Assembly (NCBI GenBank): GCA_018136815.1 | Contig: CM030931.1 | Coordinates: forward strand, 1,715,398 to 1,779,397 | Reading direction: 5' to 3' | Length of the DNA: 64,000 nucleotides | From: Isochrysis galbana | Lineage: Eukaryota > Haptophyta > Isochrysidales > Isochrysidaceae | Shown: one piece after another, positions 32,327-43,329 of the stretch | How the letters are laid out: each line of letters starts with the position of its first letter | How positions within the stretch are numbered: position 1 is the stretch's first letter | Position numbers and translations under genes: made by a program | The notes under the pieces: generated by a model | Seen by the model: the letters and a program-made list of their open reading frames with translations, nothing else | Told to the model about the DNA's origin: nothing | Database searches by the model: none

Positions 32327-32604
32327 CAGGCGCAAGGGAAGGAGATCCGTGGAGGGGGCGGGGGGGCGGGGGGGCGGGGGGGGGGGGAAACTTCCCTGGC
32401 TCCTCCACGTGGACTGGATGATACTGGAAATGCTGCCTCGTTGATCGAGACGAGGGGTGGGGGGAGGGAGGGGTTGGGGTTGGGGGTGTGGGGACTGTGA
32501 GCGACGGCCGGCGGGGCGGGGAAGGAAGGCAGCTTAAGCTCGAATGTATAATCATGTAGAGGCTATCGCTTCGCAGGCAGCAGCGCTTCGCAGCCAGCAC
32601 GCGC

Positions 32605-33480
32605 ATGCGCCGATGGCGCCTGGGGCCTCCCCAGGGCCTGCAGCAGTCACCAAGGGGCCCCCAGGCCTCAGGTAGGTACTCGAAGTCGGCGCGCGACGTC
32701 CAGGCAAAGGAGCGGCTCGCCGTCCTCGAAGACGTCCGCAAGGCGGTGGATCATTGCCGTGCGACGGGCGAGAGCGCTCGTCTCGCGATTCGCTCGGGCA
32801 AGTTCCCCAAGGCCACCAAGGGGAAGATACGCCAGGCGCTCTCCAAGACGGCCGTGCCCGATAAATTCATCTGTGATCACCACTCGCAGGTATTGACGAA
32901 CGCCGAGAGGATGAAGCTGGGCAGGTGGCTCATCCAGTGCGCGGACGTACAGGAGCCACGTAACCGACATCCCATCTCTGTCAAGATCCGGGAGATGCTG
33001 TGCGCGCGCGCGTCATTCAAAAAGGCCAAGAAGTACGGCTTCGGCAGCATCCCTCTCTTACTCACCAGGCAGAGCAGTTGCGTGCTCGAGCTCAAGCCCC
33101 CGCTTTCTCCGCTTGCGAATTTGTCTGCTTGTGCGCAATCGACCCGTGCCACTGGTCCAGTTGGAAGCGTTGCCCGCAGTGTGGGCCGAAGAAGGGGGTG
33201 TGTAAGGTCGGGGCATGTGTGGCCAGTCGTAGTAGGGTGGCAGGATCGAGCGAGCAACACGCCCAAGAGGTGGTTTTTGAGGCCCCCATGGGTGAGGATT
33301 GTGCGTGAGCGCGCCTGTGTTGAGAGAGAAGCATTGCGTCTGGTGCGTGTTCGTGTTCGTGCTTTCAAGAAACGGGCGTGGGGCTTCATAACTTGCAAAA
33401 AAATGGCACCTCGGCGTGCAAAGTGTCCATATCCTGCCTACCTGTGGCTGGCGGAGTGGAGTGGCTGTGGCTGTGGCTGA
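32605..33480 (+). CDS. Possible HTH (transposase-like) protein, weak C-terminal half
   Basis: An open frame of 291 codons from ATG 32605. Residues 25-150 look real: SARDVQAKERLAVLEDVRKA, SGKFPKATKGKIRQALSKT, MKLGRWLIQCADVQEPRNRH and PISVKIREMLCARASFKKAK. That is the two-HTH pattern (target-binding helices, then 'WI..C......ISVK.R.ML') of pogo/CENP-B-like transposases and their domesticated relatives. After about residue 150 composition becomes random, while the +2 frame over 33110-33215 encodes a Cys cluster (CLCAIDPCHWSSWKRCPQC...CKVGAC). So an intron or a frameshift near 33050-33100 is likely. The gene starts head-to-head with the DCX/AT-hook gene, 278 bp away. Domesticated gene and transposon relic are both possible. 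Confidence 0.5.
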   Translation: MRRWRLGPPQGLQQSPRGPQASGRYSKSARDVQAKERLAVLEDVRKAVDHCRATGESARLAIRSGKFPKATKGKIRQALSKTAVPDKFICDHHSQVLTNAERMKLGRWLIQCADVQEPRNRHPISVKIREMLCARASFKKAKKYGFGSIPLLLTRQSSCVLELKPPLSPLANLSACAQSTRATGPVGSVARSVGRRRGCVRSGHVWPVVVGWQDRASNTPKRWFLRPPWVRIVRERACVEREALRLVRVRVRAFKKRAWGFITCKKMAPRRAKCPYPAYLWLAEWSGCGCG

Positions 33481-36400
33481 GGGTTGTGATTCAAAGAATT
33501 GTTGAGGCATAGGACGGGGCCCTCCAGGGGCGACCGTGCTCACGGAGGGCTGAGCACAGGGAGCACTGGGGCTGGAGGGAGGCATGGCACCGGCGGGAAC
33601 ACCGCTCACACGAGCATGGGGCGACGGCGGTCGTGAGAGCTCGCCCAGAGCCTCTGGGAGTGCGGCCATGAGCGCGACTCTCGGAAACTCTGGGACAAGA
33701 GAAAACGCGGGAAACGCACGGGGGCGCGCACAAGGAAAGAAAGGGGGCGCACACATGAGAAAACAAGGGAGGGGGATCGAGAGCGATCACCCCTATCCTA
33801 ACACACGGGGGGAAGAGAGGAAGATCGGGATCGGAGGATCCCGATCGGACGGAGAGGGTGCAACCCGAAGGGAGACACGCGAAGGCGGGAAAACAAAGAG
33901 AGAGCGGCTCTCTTTGGGAAACCTAAAGGGCGGCTCTCCCCCTAACCACAACACTACCATTGCCTTGGATATCTCCAGAGCCTTTAATTTAGCGTTTTAG
34001 GCTACCTAATAAAAAACGTTGTTGGATGAGGAGCTATAGCCTCTAGAGGCATGAGCTTCGTAGAACGGCCCGCATCGTGAAGCGGCCCGCGACTTTCCCC
34101 ATGGCTCCCACGGCCAAGCCCAAGCCTCCCTCGCGCCCAGAGATGCCCAGAAGGCACTACGTTACTACGTTGTGCAGGCGCGCGAAAAGGCCGACGATCT
34201 TCGAGCGCGAGAGCGAGCTGGCCGCGCATCACTTGAGGCATGCCCTCTTGTATCTTGTGTGCTCGTGTCCACATGTTCCGTGCCCTTGGAATGTGGAATG
34301 GGTTCCTTTGTTGTGATACTTGTGGCAACGTGGCAACCTCAAGAAGTAGCCCGGTCACTTACAAGGGGCAAGGGGGTGCGGAGAGCACCATCTGTAATGC
34401 GCAAACGAAGGCCTAAATGAGCTCCCTGTAGGTTCTGGTATGGGAGATCAGCAAAGAAAACCGGAGGTCTTCCGGCAAAATTGAAATTTTTCGAAAAACA
34501 CACCCGATTTCACAGGCCTCTGACCTCTGACGGCCGTGCGGAAATATATTTCAGGCCCCCCTTCGGTATTATTTTACCGATGGCCTTCATGCGCGCCTCT
34601 CGCCTTCCTCCTATGTCGCCGAGCGACCTGTTTATCTCATTTTTGTCGTAGGGTGTCGTCGCCGTTGTGTGCTACGATGCTTGGCGAGGCGGCTTGCCTT
34701 CATTTGGTCTCCTTTCCCTCCGGTTTCTTCCCCTCCCGCGGGGAGTCTCACCCTACCATGAGCCTTCCCGCGAGCACCCCGAAGGAGAGGCCCAGCAGCA
34801 CCACGTACGCGACGACGCGACGAGAACATCCTGGAACTGGAAGGGAATGTCTACGTCTTGTTCCAGATTGATTTGGTGAGCAAGCGCTTAATGAGGGTTT
34901 GCTTAGACTTAGACTTCTTCTCGGAGCTCTCAATGTTGATTGGCGTGTCCTGAATGATGTTCGTCGTTTTCTCCTCCACTCTTGAACCATCATCGTTCCA
35001 ACCTTCTTATTTAACATCGTCCGAGGTCGAGCTGCTCGTGTCGTCCGAGGTCGAGCTGCTCGTGTCTCGTGTCGTCCGAGGTCGAACTGCTCGTGTCGTC
35101 ATTACTCAAGTCTTCGACATCCGTCAACGGTTCATCCTCCTCGCGCACTCCGACGATGATACAGGTCTTGGGTGGCTTTGTGTCACCTAGCTTGATCAGA
35201 GGAGTCGTGTAGGACTTGCGGAAGCCCTCTTTCTTCAGTGTGATTTCTGGGTACGTCGAGTGCACATACATCTCTCGCAGTGAGACTAGATCCTCGAGTG
35301 GAGAGTGGAGAGAGGGTCTCGATCCATTTGTCTCCGAGTAGGCGTCGGGCGCTCGACCAGTTCCCGCGACACGAAGAGTGGCGCCTTCATCCCCTCCGCG
35401 CCAAACGAGGGTTGTGGGGGTTCCCTCCTTCTTTGGTGGGGGGAAGGGCCGATGGGAGACACACCTGCACACCTGCACCGCGCGATGGTTGCGTACGATC
35501 GTCGTCTTGGTCATCAGGACGGTGACCAAGCGAGCGGATAGTTTTGTTGATAAGCCTCGTTATCTCGTTGGATTACGCTATCGTATTCATCTTTTAGTTC
35601 AATCGATTCTCTTACAAATCAACCGCAGGGTCGGTCCCATGGGGTTGAAGAATGCAATAATGCAACCGTGACGTGAATGAATACTTAATGGGATAACGCA
35701 CGACGCACGACACACTCGTCCCATCACATCCGATCGCACCCTCTTCAAAGTTTGGGGCACCAGACGCGCAAGGTGCAGGGTCGCTTGTGCTTGTGGTTTG
35801 CTGAATCTCACGGTGCCTCTCCACCACAAGACAAAAACAACTCCAATGCAGGGTGACAAGGTGACCACAGTAAAAAAAACATCTGAAGAGTCTGGGTCTC
35901 GGCTAACACCTACTAGGTCTAGTAGGGTGACCAGTACAATCCAAGAAATCGGAAACAGGTATAGATACAGGCATAGATCATAGATACAAATGGAAGTCAA
36001 ACACGCGATATACCGTCACCAATAATGCGATTATGAAGATCGAAGTTGAAGTTGCGCTCTTTGCAACAGCAACAACCGATCGGTGGTAGGATAGGTGGCA
36101 GTGAGGGGAGAGGTGAGGAGAGGAAGTGCAGCGTGCAGCCGCCGGTCAGCCGTGAGTGCATGGGGAAGGGAAGGAACAGTCCCCGGGCAGCCGGTTGCAG
36201 GCGGCGTCCTTGGCTGCTAGGCAAAGTCTGCGGGCGGGCGGTCACCTCGCCGCACTCGCACTCACCAGCGGACGGGAGTGGGGGCAGGGGGGAGGGGGGG
36301 GGGGAGGGAAGAAGAGAGGGAATGCTTCCCCAGACCATTGTTCACGATTTGAAACCTTGAGAAATACGCAATTCTTGAGGTTTTCCTCAAACTTCAACGT

Positions 36401-36650
36401 GTGATTGTTGAAGGTACTCCTATCCTTCATTATATGCGTCATGATGTACGTTTTCACCCTCTGCTGACACTGTCTACCTAGAGTAAAGCCGGCTCTTCTC
36501 TGGTTGGTCGGTTCTCCTAGGAGTGCGTGACATCCGATCGGCTCACTCCGGCCGCCGTCGCGTGTCCTTGTCCTGTGCAGCACTCTGCCTTCCTCTGCCT
36601 TTCGTGCTCTTGCTGGCGCCTCAGTCTGCAGTGTGTACGTGCGCGGAGTA
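33481..36650. other. 3.2-kb stretch without a supportable gene, repeat-rich
   Basis: Contains an uninterrupted copy of repeat C (about 34345-34605), a threefold repeat of TCGTCCGAGGTCGAGCTGCT at about 35028-35095, and a reverse copy of the GAATCTTCAGATG-T tail at 35872-35918. A tiny fragment at 33945-33998 reads TIALDISRAFNLAF, like the first catalytic motif of a LINE reverse transcriptase, but it is too short to call. A minus-strand frame at 35011-35529 has acceptable composition and an acidic Ser/Asp tail, unassigned. The region 36000-36330 is G-rich leader-like sequence. Confidence 0.45.
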
Positions 36651-38096
36651 ATGGATGTTCCTACGGATAAGCTGCAAGCGCTTGATGCTTGTCTTCACCA
36701 GCGCCTTGACCCAACGTTCACGTGCAGCTTCGGCAACACGATTGCTCATATGGAGCTTGTCCGCCGCTCAAGCCTATCGACCCTCGGAGACCTCAGGTCC
36801 TTCGCACGCTTCCTGCACTGTCGACGCGCGCTTGGAGTACTGCTGATGTGGAAGGAGGTGGAGCGCTATCAATCACTGGAAGATGGGCGCAGTGGTGCTG
36901 CCTGCCGCATCTTTAGCATGTTCTGCGTTGAAGGCAGCCAATGGCAACTGCACTTCTCATCGCCAGAGATCGTGCGCCGCATCCAATCGAGCTTACCAAT
37001 AGATGCAGCTGATCTGAGTGAGCCTTCCGTCAGGCTCTTCGACGAAGCGCAGACCGAGGTGTACTCAAGGATGGCGCGTGAGTTCTTCCCAACGTACATG
37101 AAAGAAGTCGAGGCGAGCCTCCGACGGCCACCATCAAGGCCTGACCCACAGACGCTATCCATCAGCGAAATCCTCAGTGGCTCCAACGCGCCTGCATGCG
37201 TCTCCTTCAACGAGTTTGTGCGGGAGAACTACTGCGAGGAGATGCTATTATTTTGGCTGGAGTCGTTGTCATACAGCCTGCTGGTCAACCCAGGCGAGCG
37301 TCGTGCTCGCGCCAATTTCATTTATGAGTCCTTTGTCCGCGAAGGCTCATGCTATGAGATCAATCTGCCCATGACGAAGCGCAACAGCATTGGCCAAATT
37401 ATTGCCAACGGAATTCCCGACAACGACATCTTTCTCGGGCCGCTCCAAGATATCGAGCGCGAGCTTAAACAGGACCTCTTCCCTCGGTATTTGATTTGGC
37501 TAGAAAAGCAGCGAATGCCAACCGTACCCAACGACACACCGAGGGAGTCTGGGCTTCCATCGGCCGCTCAGCGACGAGCAGCAGAGGAGCTGTGCAGCTC
37601 GGACCGTGCACTCGCACTCAATGCAGTGCGGCTTTTGCTACAGGTCCCGGGGGAGCGGACTCGGTTGCGCACCATCGCCACCGAGATGGTATCGCCGGCG
37701 AGGACCTTCCTTCACTTTCACGATGAGGTCCAAGCCTTCAAGCTCCTGTTTGCACCGCGTGACCGCGCCCCGGTTGCGCGCGAGCTGTGGATGCGGTATG
37801 TGGACACAGAGGCCCTCTCCCGGTTACCTTTCCGCCCGGAGCTCACGCGCGAGCTCGAGGCCCTTCTGCGCTCCAATGACGAGGTGCCGGCAGATGTCTT
37901 CGACAAGATGGAGGCTGAAGCCGTCGAGCTGATTGCTGACGCGGTGTACGAGGAGTACGAGACGCGGGCCATCCAAGCAGTATGTGCCGCCAAAGCGGAA
38001 GGCGGCAGTGTCCGTGGTCTAATTATTGGGGAGGAAGCAGCCGATAGGAGGGCTGCGAGGCAGCAAGACGCGTGCATCGGATGTGTTGGAATGTAG
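36651..38096 (+). CDS. Protein with two to three RGS domains, single exon
   Basis: A 481-aa protein built of helical RGS (regulator of G-protein signalling) modules, which speed GTP hydrolysis by G-alpha subunits. Module 1 (about 20-150) has RSFARFLHCRRALGVLLMWKEVERY; module 2 (about 165-305) is the clearest, with FNEFVRENYCEEMLLFWLES, ANFIYESFVREGSCYEINLP and a dozen residues like 'LFPRYLIWLE'; module 3 (about 335-455) has EMVSPARTFLHFHDEVQAFKL and RPELTRELEALLRSNDEVPADVFDKMEAE. Modules 1 and 3 are more diverged and may not have GAP activity. There is no DEP, GGL or transmembrane segment. The ATG is at 36651; an upstream in-frame GTG at 36633 is not a likely start. The C-terminus ends with a Cys-containing tail (CIGCVGM). 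Confidence 0.85.
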   Translation: MDVPTDKLQALDACLHQRLDPTFTCSFGNTIAHMELVRRSSLSTLGDLRSFARFLHCRRALGVLLMWKEVERYQSLEDGRSGAACRIFSMFCVEGSQWQLHFSSPEIVRRIQSSLPIDAADLSEPSVRLFDEAQTEVYSRMAREFFPTYMKEVEASLRRPPSRPDPQTLSISEILSGSNAPACVSFNEFVRENYCEEMLLFWLESLSYSLLVNPGERRARANFIYESFVREGSCYEINLPMTKRNSIGQIIANGIPDNDIFLGPLQDIERELKQDLFPRYLIWLEKQRMPTVPNDTPRESGLPSAAQRRAAEELCSSDRALALNAVRLLLQVPGERTRLRTIATEMVSPARTFLHFHDEVQAFKLLFAPRDRAPVARELWMRYVDTEALSRLPFRPELTRELEALLRSNDEVPADVFDKMEAEAVELIADAVYEEYETRAIQAVCAAKAEGGSVRGLIIGEEAADRRAARQQDACIGCVGM

Positions 38097-38150
38097 TAGT
38101 CGGGAGGGGGAAACACTCAACACTGTAGGAAAAGGTCCACGAGAAACAAA

Positions 38151-38190
38151 CAAAAACATCTGAAGAATCTGGGATCTGGGCTAAGACAAC
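38151..38190 (-). repeat. Reverse copy of GAATCTTCAGATG-T tail
   Basis: Reads on the minus strand as GCCC...GATTCTTCAGATGTTTTTG. It lies 55 bp downstream of the RGS stop codon, so it may be within that gene's 3' UTR. Confidence 0.65.
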
Positions 38191-38875
38191 CTACTTTTAT
38201 AATTAGGGGTCAATGGGGACCTCGCCCCCCCCCTCCCTCCATCGCAGACACCCCCTAGGTGGGCCTACACAACCACCCTCAGCCCTTGCCCTTTGGCAGG
38301 GGCTGAGCAATCAACACCCTGTCGAGTCGGGCGCTACCGGAGGGCTCTGAGCCACTCCGTCGCGAGCGGCACCGGCGGCTAGCGCGGCGCTTTAACAAAA
38401 AAATTTTCCAACTGGGAAGGTGCTGGTCCGAAGTTTTTTCTTCAGTGAAGGTGCAGGTGAAGGTGAGAGTGCAGGAACTGCAGGTGCAGGTGAAGACACG
38501 GTGAACGGGGCGCGCTGGGCGGCCAGTAGCCCGCCAAGGTGGCTGTTGATCGTGCTCGCGTGGGATTGCAAGTTGAGAGCCAAAATTGATCAAGTGGTGG
38601 GGCACACCACCCATGTCCCATGTCATCGGGAAAAATAAAAATAAGCAAGCAGATGGCACAGGAAGTCAACCTACTTTTATAAGTGGGGGACAATGGGGGC
38701 CTCGCGCCTCGCGCCCCCCTCACACCATCGCGGACACCCCCCGGGGTGGGCCCGTACAATCAACCCCAGCCCCAGGGCAGGGGCAGGGCACTCATCAATC
38801 TGGCTCAGTCAGACCCTTCGGGGGCGCGGCCCCCGAGCTGCACTCCCACGCCCGCGCTGGGCCTGCCCTCGAGCT
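38187..38875 (+). mobile_element. Two family B retroposon 5' ends with a shared 16-bp direct repeat
   Basis: The 16-mer CAACCTACTTTTATAA occurs at 38187-38202 and 38667-38682. Each copy is followed at once by a family B start: TTAGGGGTCAATGGGG...CCTCG at 38203 and GTGGGGGACAATGGGGGCCTCG at 38683. Both continue through ACCATCGC(A/G)GACACCCCC and a CAGCCC..GGCAGGGGC block. The second runs into the assembly gap at 38876. The first ends in AAAAATAAAAATAAGC sequence before the second 16-mer. The 16-mer could be a target duplication, or part of the element itself (a tandem pair). Confidence 0.6.
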
Positions 38876-38975
38876 NNNNNNNNNNNNNNNNNNNNNNNNN
38901 NNNNNNNNNNNNNNNNNNNNNNNNNNNNNNNNNNNNNNNNNNNNNNNNNNNNNNNNNNNNNNNNNNNNNNNNNNN
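38876..38975. other. Assembly gap (100 N)
   Basis: Exactly 100 N between a family B retroposon fragment and the coding part of a Ty3/gypsy element. The join on either side should not be trusted. Confidence 0.99.
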
Positions 38976-40926
38976 CGTCGGTACACCTAACGCTGAGGCG
39001 CTCAAGGAGGCACAGGCCGAGGACCCTGACTGCCACGACCTCATTCGCTTCCTCTCCTCGTCTCCTCACAACCCCGATCTCGATCACCGTCGCTTGCGCT
39101 GGCTCAGTCGTGAATCTTCTCGATGCCTGTTGCGATCTGGACTACTCTACCGACGAGTGCCAACGAGGGATGGCGAGAAGCTTTGCCTCTACGTGCCGAA
39201 GACGATGCGCCGCGCCTACCTCGAAGCCTTTCACGACCACCTGTGCCACCTCGGCGACAACCGGATGGCGCGCCTTCTACGCGACCGATATTTTTGGCCT
39301 GGCATGAACGCAGACGTCTGTGAGCACGTTCGCCAATGCCACGAGTGCACCTTAGCTAAGCCTCCCTTCCGTCACCTCGCAGATCCAAAGGGACCGCAGG
39401 TCGGCGCCTACCCGTTCGACATCGTCTTCTGCGACATCGTGTCGATGGCTCCCACGCACGACTTCATCAAGGGCTCTCGAGGCTTCGACAAGCTCCTCGT
39501 TTTCGTGGACTCGCTCACTCGTTGGATCGAGGCGGCCCCTCACAACGGCGACCCCTCGAGTGCCGACGCACTTCACGCCTTCATGTCGTACGTCGTCTCT
39601 CGGCACGGAGTACCAAGGCAACTTCGCTCGGACTCCGGCAGCAATCTCGCTAGTCAACTCACCTCGATCATCCTCGAGCGCACCGGCACCGACTTGCGGC
39701 CGAGCACACCTCATCATCACGAGAGCGTGGGCCTGGTCGAACGAGCTCAGCAAACATTGATCAACATGGCTCGCGCTACCGATGAAGGCGGCGGTCATTG
39801 GGTCGATCATCTCCCGTTCTTTCTAATGAGCATGCGCGCTTCAGCTAATCGCATTACCCGCATGTCGCCTGCTGCCTTGCTCTATGGCCGTGAGCTTCGC
39901 CTGCCTGCACAGCTTTCTGATCCACCTGACACTGGCCCACCTCCCGAGTTACCTCAGGAAATTCGCTCGTACGCTTGGAAAGTGCATTGTCGTTTAAAGG
40001 CGGCGTGGGCCGCGGCTTATGATGCAACTTTAGAATCTCAAGCCGACGCACTCGCCGACACGCTACGCACTCACTCTCCCCCCATCCAATTTGCCCCAGG
40101 TGATAGGGTGGTTCGCAAGATTCCAGGACACCGCAACAAGCTCCTCTACCACTACAGCGGACCATACCGCATTGCTGAGGCGCTTGGCGCTGGCCGCTAC
40201 CGACTACGCGACCAAGAAAATCGCCTCCTCTCCGGGGAAGTGCATGTGACTAACCTCCGTCCCTACTATACCCTCACAGATGAAGACCCCGTCCAAAGAG
40301 ATGAGTATCTGGTTGATTCCCTCCTTGACCGCAAGGGTCGAGGCGATTCAAGGCAGTATCTCGTCAAATGGCGTGGCTACGCGAAAGCTGCGGCCACATG
40401 GGAGCCGCTAGCCGAACTGCTTCGCCGCTGCGAGTCGCTCGTCACCGCCTATGATGATGCTCACCCCTTCCCGCCTCTTCGTAAGCCTCAGATGAGAAAG
40501 CGGGCTGCAGAATCACAATCTCAGACCGTCTCAACTCCGCCGACGTCGCACGCGATCGAAGCTCCCGTGGGATCCGAGACCACCGGCTCGGATCATCAGG
40601 CCCCGCGCCGCTCGCCTCGTCTCGCACCGTCCTCGCACAGTGGCCCCGTTGCTCATGTCTCCCATTTGCCCGTCTCAGCCCGCCCGTCTGTTGCCAACCC
40701 TGCAGGTCCAATGATGCGGCCGCAGCACGCGGTCTTCGTCCTCGGGCAGTGGTGGTACTCGTCGGGATCGTCGCGCGGTTCCCCGTGGTTTGGCTCCCAC
40801 GCATTTGCGCACGATGCCCTTGCCTCGCCTACCTTCGTTCGCTGTCGCTCCGAGGCTCTCGCACGCCTGTCGCCATCGGATCGCACCCTCGTCTCTCTCC
40901 TCGATACACCCTCTGCGTTCTTCTGA
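38976..40926 (+). mobile_element. Ty3/gypsy chromovirus pol 3' part: integrase plus chromodomain
   Basis: An LTR retrotransposon relic in an algal genome, open for 650 codons after the gap to TGA at 40924-40926. It has the HHCC zinc finger (H...H...QCHECTLAK), and the integrase core with candidate D, D and E in FCDIVSM, RSDSGSN and HESVGLVERAQQT. The GPY/F-like segment (YHYSGPYRIAE...YRLRD) follows, then a chromodomain (DEYLVDSLLDRKGRG..QYLVKWRGYAKAAATWEPLAEL), the mark of chromoviruses, which can direct integration to chromatin marks. The tail is Pro/Ser-rich. Gag, protease, RT and RNase H are absent (gap or truncation). An RNase H piece of the same kind of element is at 49171-49684. Confidence 0.92.
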
Positions 40927-41401
40927 CAGTCGCGACTGTCACGCCCCTTCAGATATCTCTCAACGCCGTCGTTTACGTTTGATCGCGGTACGGGAACGTA
41001 CGGGAATTCTTTTCCAGTTCCCCCCCGCGGTCGCCGAATTTTCCCCCCGCGGCCGCCGAATAGTTCCCCCCGCGGGAAGTGAGGTATGGCTCGCCCCCCT
41101 TTCGACCACGGAGGATGGATCTCCCTCCCCTTTCGCTGCGCTCTGTCAGGAGACCCCCGTACCTCGTCGTTTAGCTCGCGCGTGACGTGCCGAGCCCGTC
41201 GTGATATCTCGCCGCCTTTCGCCGTTGGCTGTTCGACTACTCATATATCGAAGAACAGGAGACGCCGCGTTGTAACTTGGGTGCCGCCACACCGCCCAAA
41301 CATCCAGGTAAAACTCTCGTAAAAGAGAGAAGGGGATGGGTTGCAGCGTTGAGTCCTGCGGTCTGCCGCGCCGGCCGCCGATTCTACACCTTATCTCTTT
41401 A

Positions 41402-41872
41402 CTGCCGGGAGCGCAGCATGCAAATGGATGCTTCGATGTTTGGTTTTTTGAGGTGAGAGAAGAGAGGAAGACATGTTCAACGATATAAGCGACGCTTTCC
41501 GCAAAGAAAGAGATGATCAAATTTTTCCCGATCCCCCCCCCCCCCTCCCCTCCCCCCCCCTCCCCCCCCCCTCTCCCTCCCAGTCCCACTCCGTTGCGCC
41601 GCGCCGCCCTCCCCTCAACCTCTCACACCTCTTTCTAACGTGCACACGTGGATTATTTGGTAAACTGAAGCATCCAAATGGCTGCTTCGCCCCCGGGCCT
41701 ATTTTCTCCATAATTCCATACTACAATCTCGACCTATTGTGTTGAAAATGGGTGGGAAATGTGGGGAAGGATGTCCCTGAGGCTCCCCCAGCACCTCATG
41801 GGCACCCCTCAAGGCGTTGGCGAGCAGGGACGAAATATGTCGTTTGAAGCATCCATTTGCATGCTCCGGCAG
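41402..41872. mobile_element. TIR element (MITE), TA-flanked
   Basis: The left end CTGCCGGGAGCGCAGCATGC (then AAATGGATGCTTC) and the right end GAAGCATCCATTTGCATGC (then TCCGGCAG) are inverted copies over about 30 bp. Both outer flanks are TA (41400-41401 and 41873-41874), as after Tc1/mariner-type insertion. A third half-copy, GAAGCATCCAAATGGCTGC, is inside at 41669. The element is 471 bp without a transposase frame. Confidence 0.7.
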
Positions 41873-41934
41873 TAAACAGTTATCGTCCGGACGGGTGTGG
41901 TACTTCCTGTCTCTTCGATCGTCGCGCACTATTC

Positions 41935-42220
41935 TTATAGTTCGTCGTTCGTCGTTCGTTCTTCGATTCTCGATTCTCGATTCTCGTCGTTCCGCGTTCT
42001 TCGTTTCTCGTTCTTCGATTCATCGTCGATTCTCGATTCTCGTCGTTCCGCGTTCTTCGTTTCTCGTTCTTCGATTCATCGTCGATTCTCGATTCTCGTC
42101 GTTCCGCGTTCTTCGTTTCTCGTTCTTCGATTCTCGATTCTCGTCGTTCCGCGTTCTTCGTTTCTCGCTCTCGATTCTCGATTCTTGTCGTTCCGCGTTC
42201 TCCTCGGTCCTCGATTGTTC
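41935..42220 (+). repeat. Tandem array, 56-bp pyrimidine-rich unit
   Basis: About four to five units of a sequence built from TTCTCGTCGTTCCGCGTTC, TTCGTTTCTCGTTCTTCGATT and ATCGTCGATTCTCGA. Two successive units have a period of 56 bp; later units are shortened to about 44 bp. Confidence 0.9.
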
Positions 42221-42725
42221 GTTGTTCGTAATTCGTAACTTCTCGGTGCGTCGCTCATCACGTCTTCCGTCTTGGTTCGGCGTTGGGTGCGCGGCTCTCC
42301 CTCCATTCGGATTTATTGTTTCATTCGCTCTTCAGATTTATTGTTTCATTCGCTCTTCGGATTTATTCGCTCTTCGCTCTTGGCTCATTCGGTCTCGTTC
42401 AGGATTGCTCTTCTGCCTTTCTCGTGGCTTGCTTGGAGCTCTCCGATGTCCGTTAGGTTCTCTTCTTTCCTCGCGGGACGCTCGATCCTAGCAGGGGGGT
42501 GTCGCATTCGCGAATCGACACTCGTTAGGCTTCGCTCTTCTCTTCGTCGTTCGGTATTTATCGTTATAATTCTCTCGTTCTCGTTCTCGGTCAAAAGCTT
42601 CGCTTGGATGCATGGGATCGTGGGTTGTGGAGCGCCCTCTCTCTTTCTCTCGAAAGAGAAGGGAAGTTTCCCTACCTTTCTTCCTCCCAGGCGCCTCGCA
42701 GATAGCTTTAATTTGCTATCTCCCC

Positions 42726-42925
42726 TGCGGTTCTTTATCTGCTTCTGGGGGCAATTAGGTTTAATTTGCGACCTCTTCGTATCTCCCCCTTAGGCACATC
42801 GCACTCCTTTCGTCTTATTTGGTAGGTCTCTTGGAATCTTGTGCAGCAGGATTGCCCCTCGTTTCCGTTATGGTGCGATTCCCGTTCCAGACAAGATCGC
42901 CGACAGATCGCCCTTTGATCTGATT
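42726..42925 (+). repeat. LTR-like piece, inverted partner at 44905
   Basis: Contains TTCTTTATCTGCTTCTGGGG, TTTAATTTGCGACCTCTTCG and CCAGACAAGATCGCCGACAG in this order. The same blocks occur in the same order on the minus strand of 44905-45127. Likely two copies of one LTR or leader, inserted in opposite directions. Confidence 0.7.
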
Positions 42926-43329
42926 TCAGTCGAGTTATGTGAGAAAGTCGTGGGGCGAGAGTCGGGGTGTTTTCCTGGGTGTCTCTGTCCGTCGTCCTGT
43001 CGTCAGTCGTCATCCGTCGTCGCTCTCGCTCTCGTCGCTCTCGCTCTCGTAACACTCGTACCCAACAAACTCGCCTCGCCTCGCCAGCCCCTGCCATCAC
43101 AGCCCTCCTCTCACTCGCCCTCGCCTCTCGCCGCTCGTTCCATGTCGTTCTCGCCGCCGTCCTCGCCCTCGCTCAAGCCCGCCTGCCCGCCTTCCTCTGC
43201 TGACGGCTTCAGCCCGTCATCGTCTCCGAAGCCGTCTCCTCAGCCGCGCCTGCCGCCGGCTTGCCACCTTCCTCATTGCCCTCAGGCCCTAAGGGCCATC
43301 ACGGCCCTATGGCTACGTAAACTCTCGCG

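Noticed and set aside
33584-34000. 138-codon frame with the DISRAFN motif
   Set aside because: Only about 14 residues resemble a reverse-transcriptase motif; the rest is low complexity, so I list no gene.
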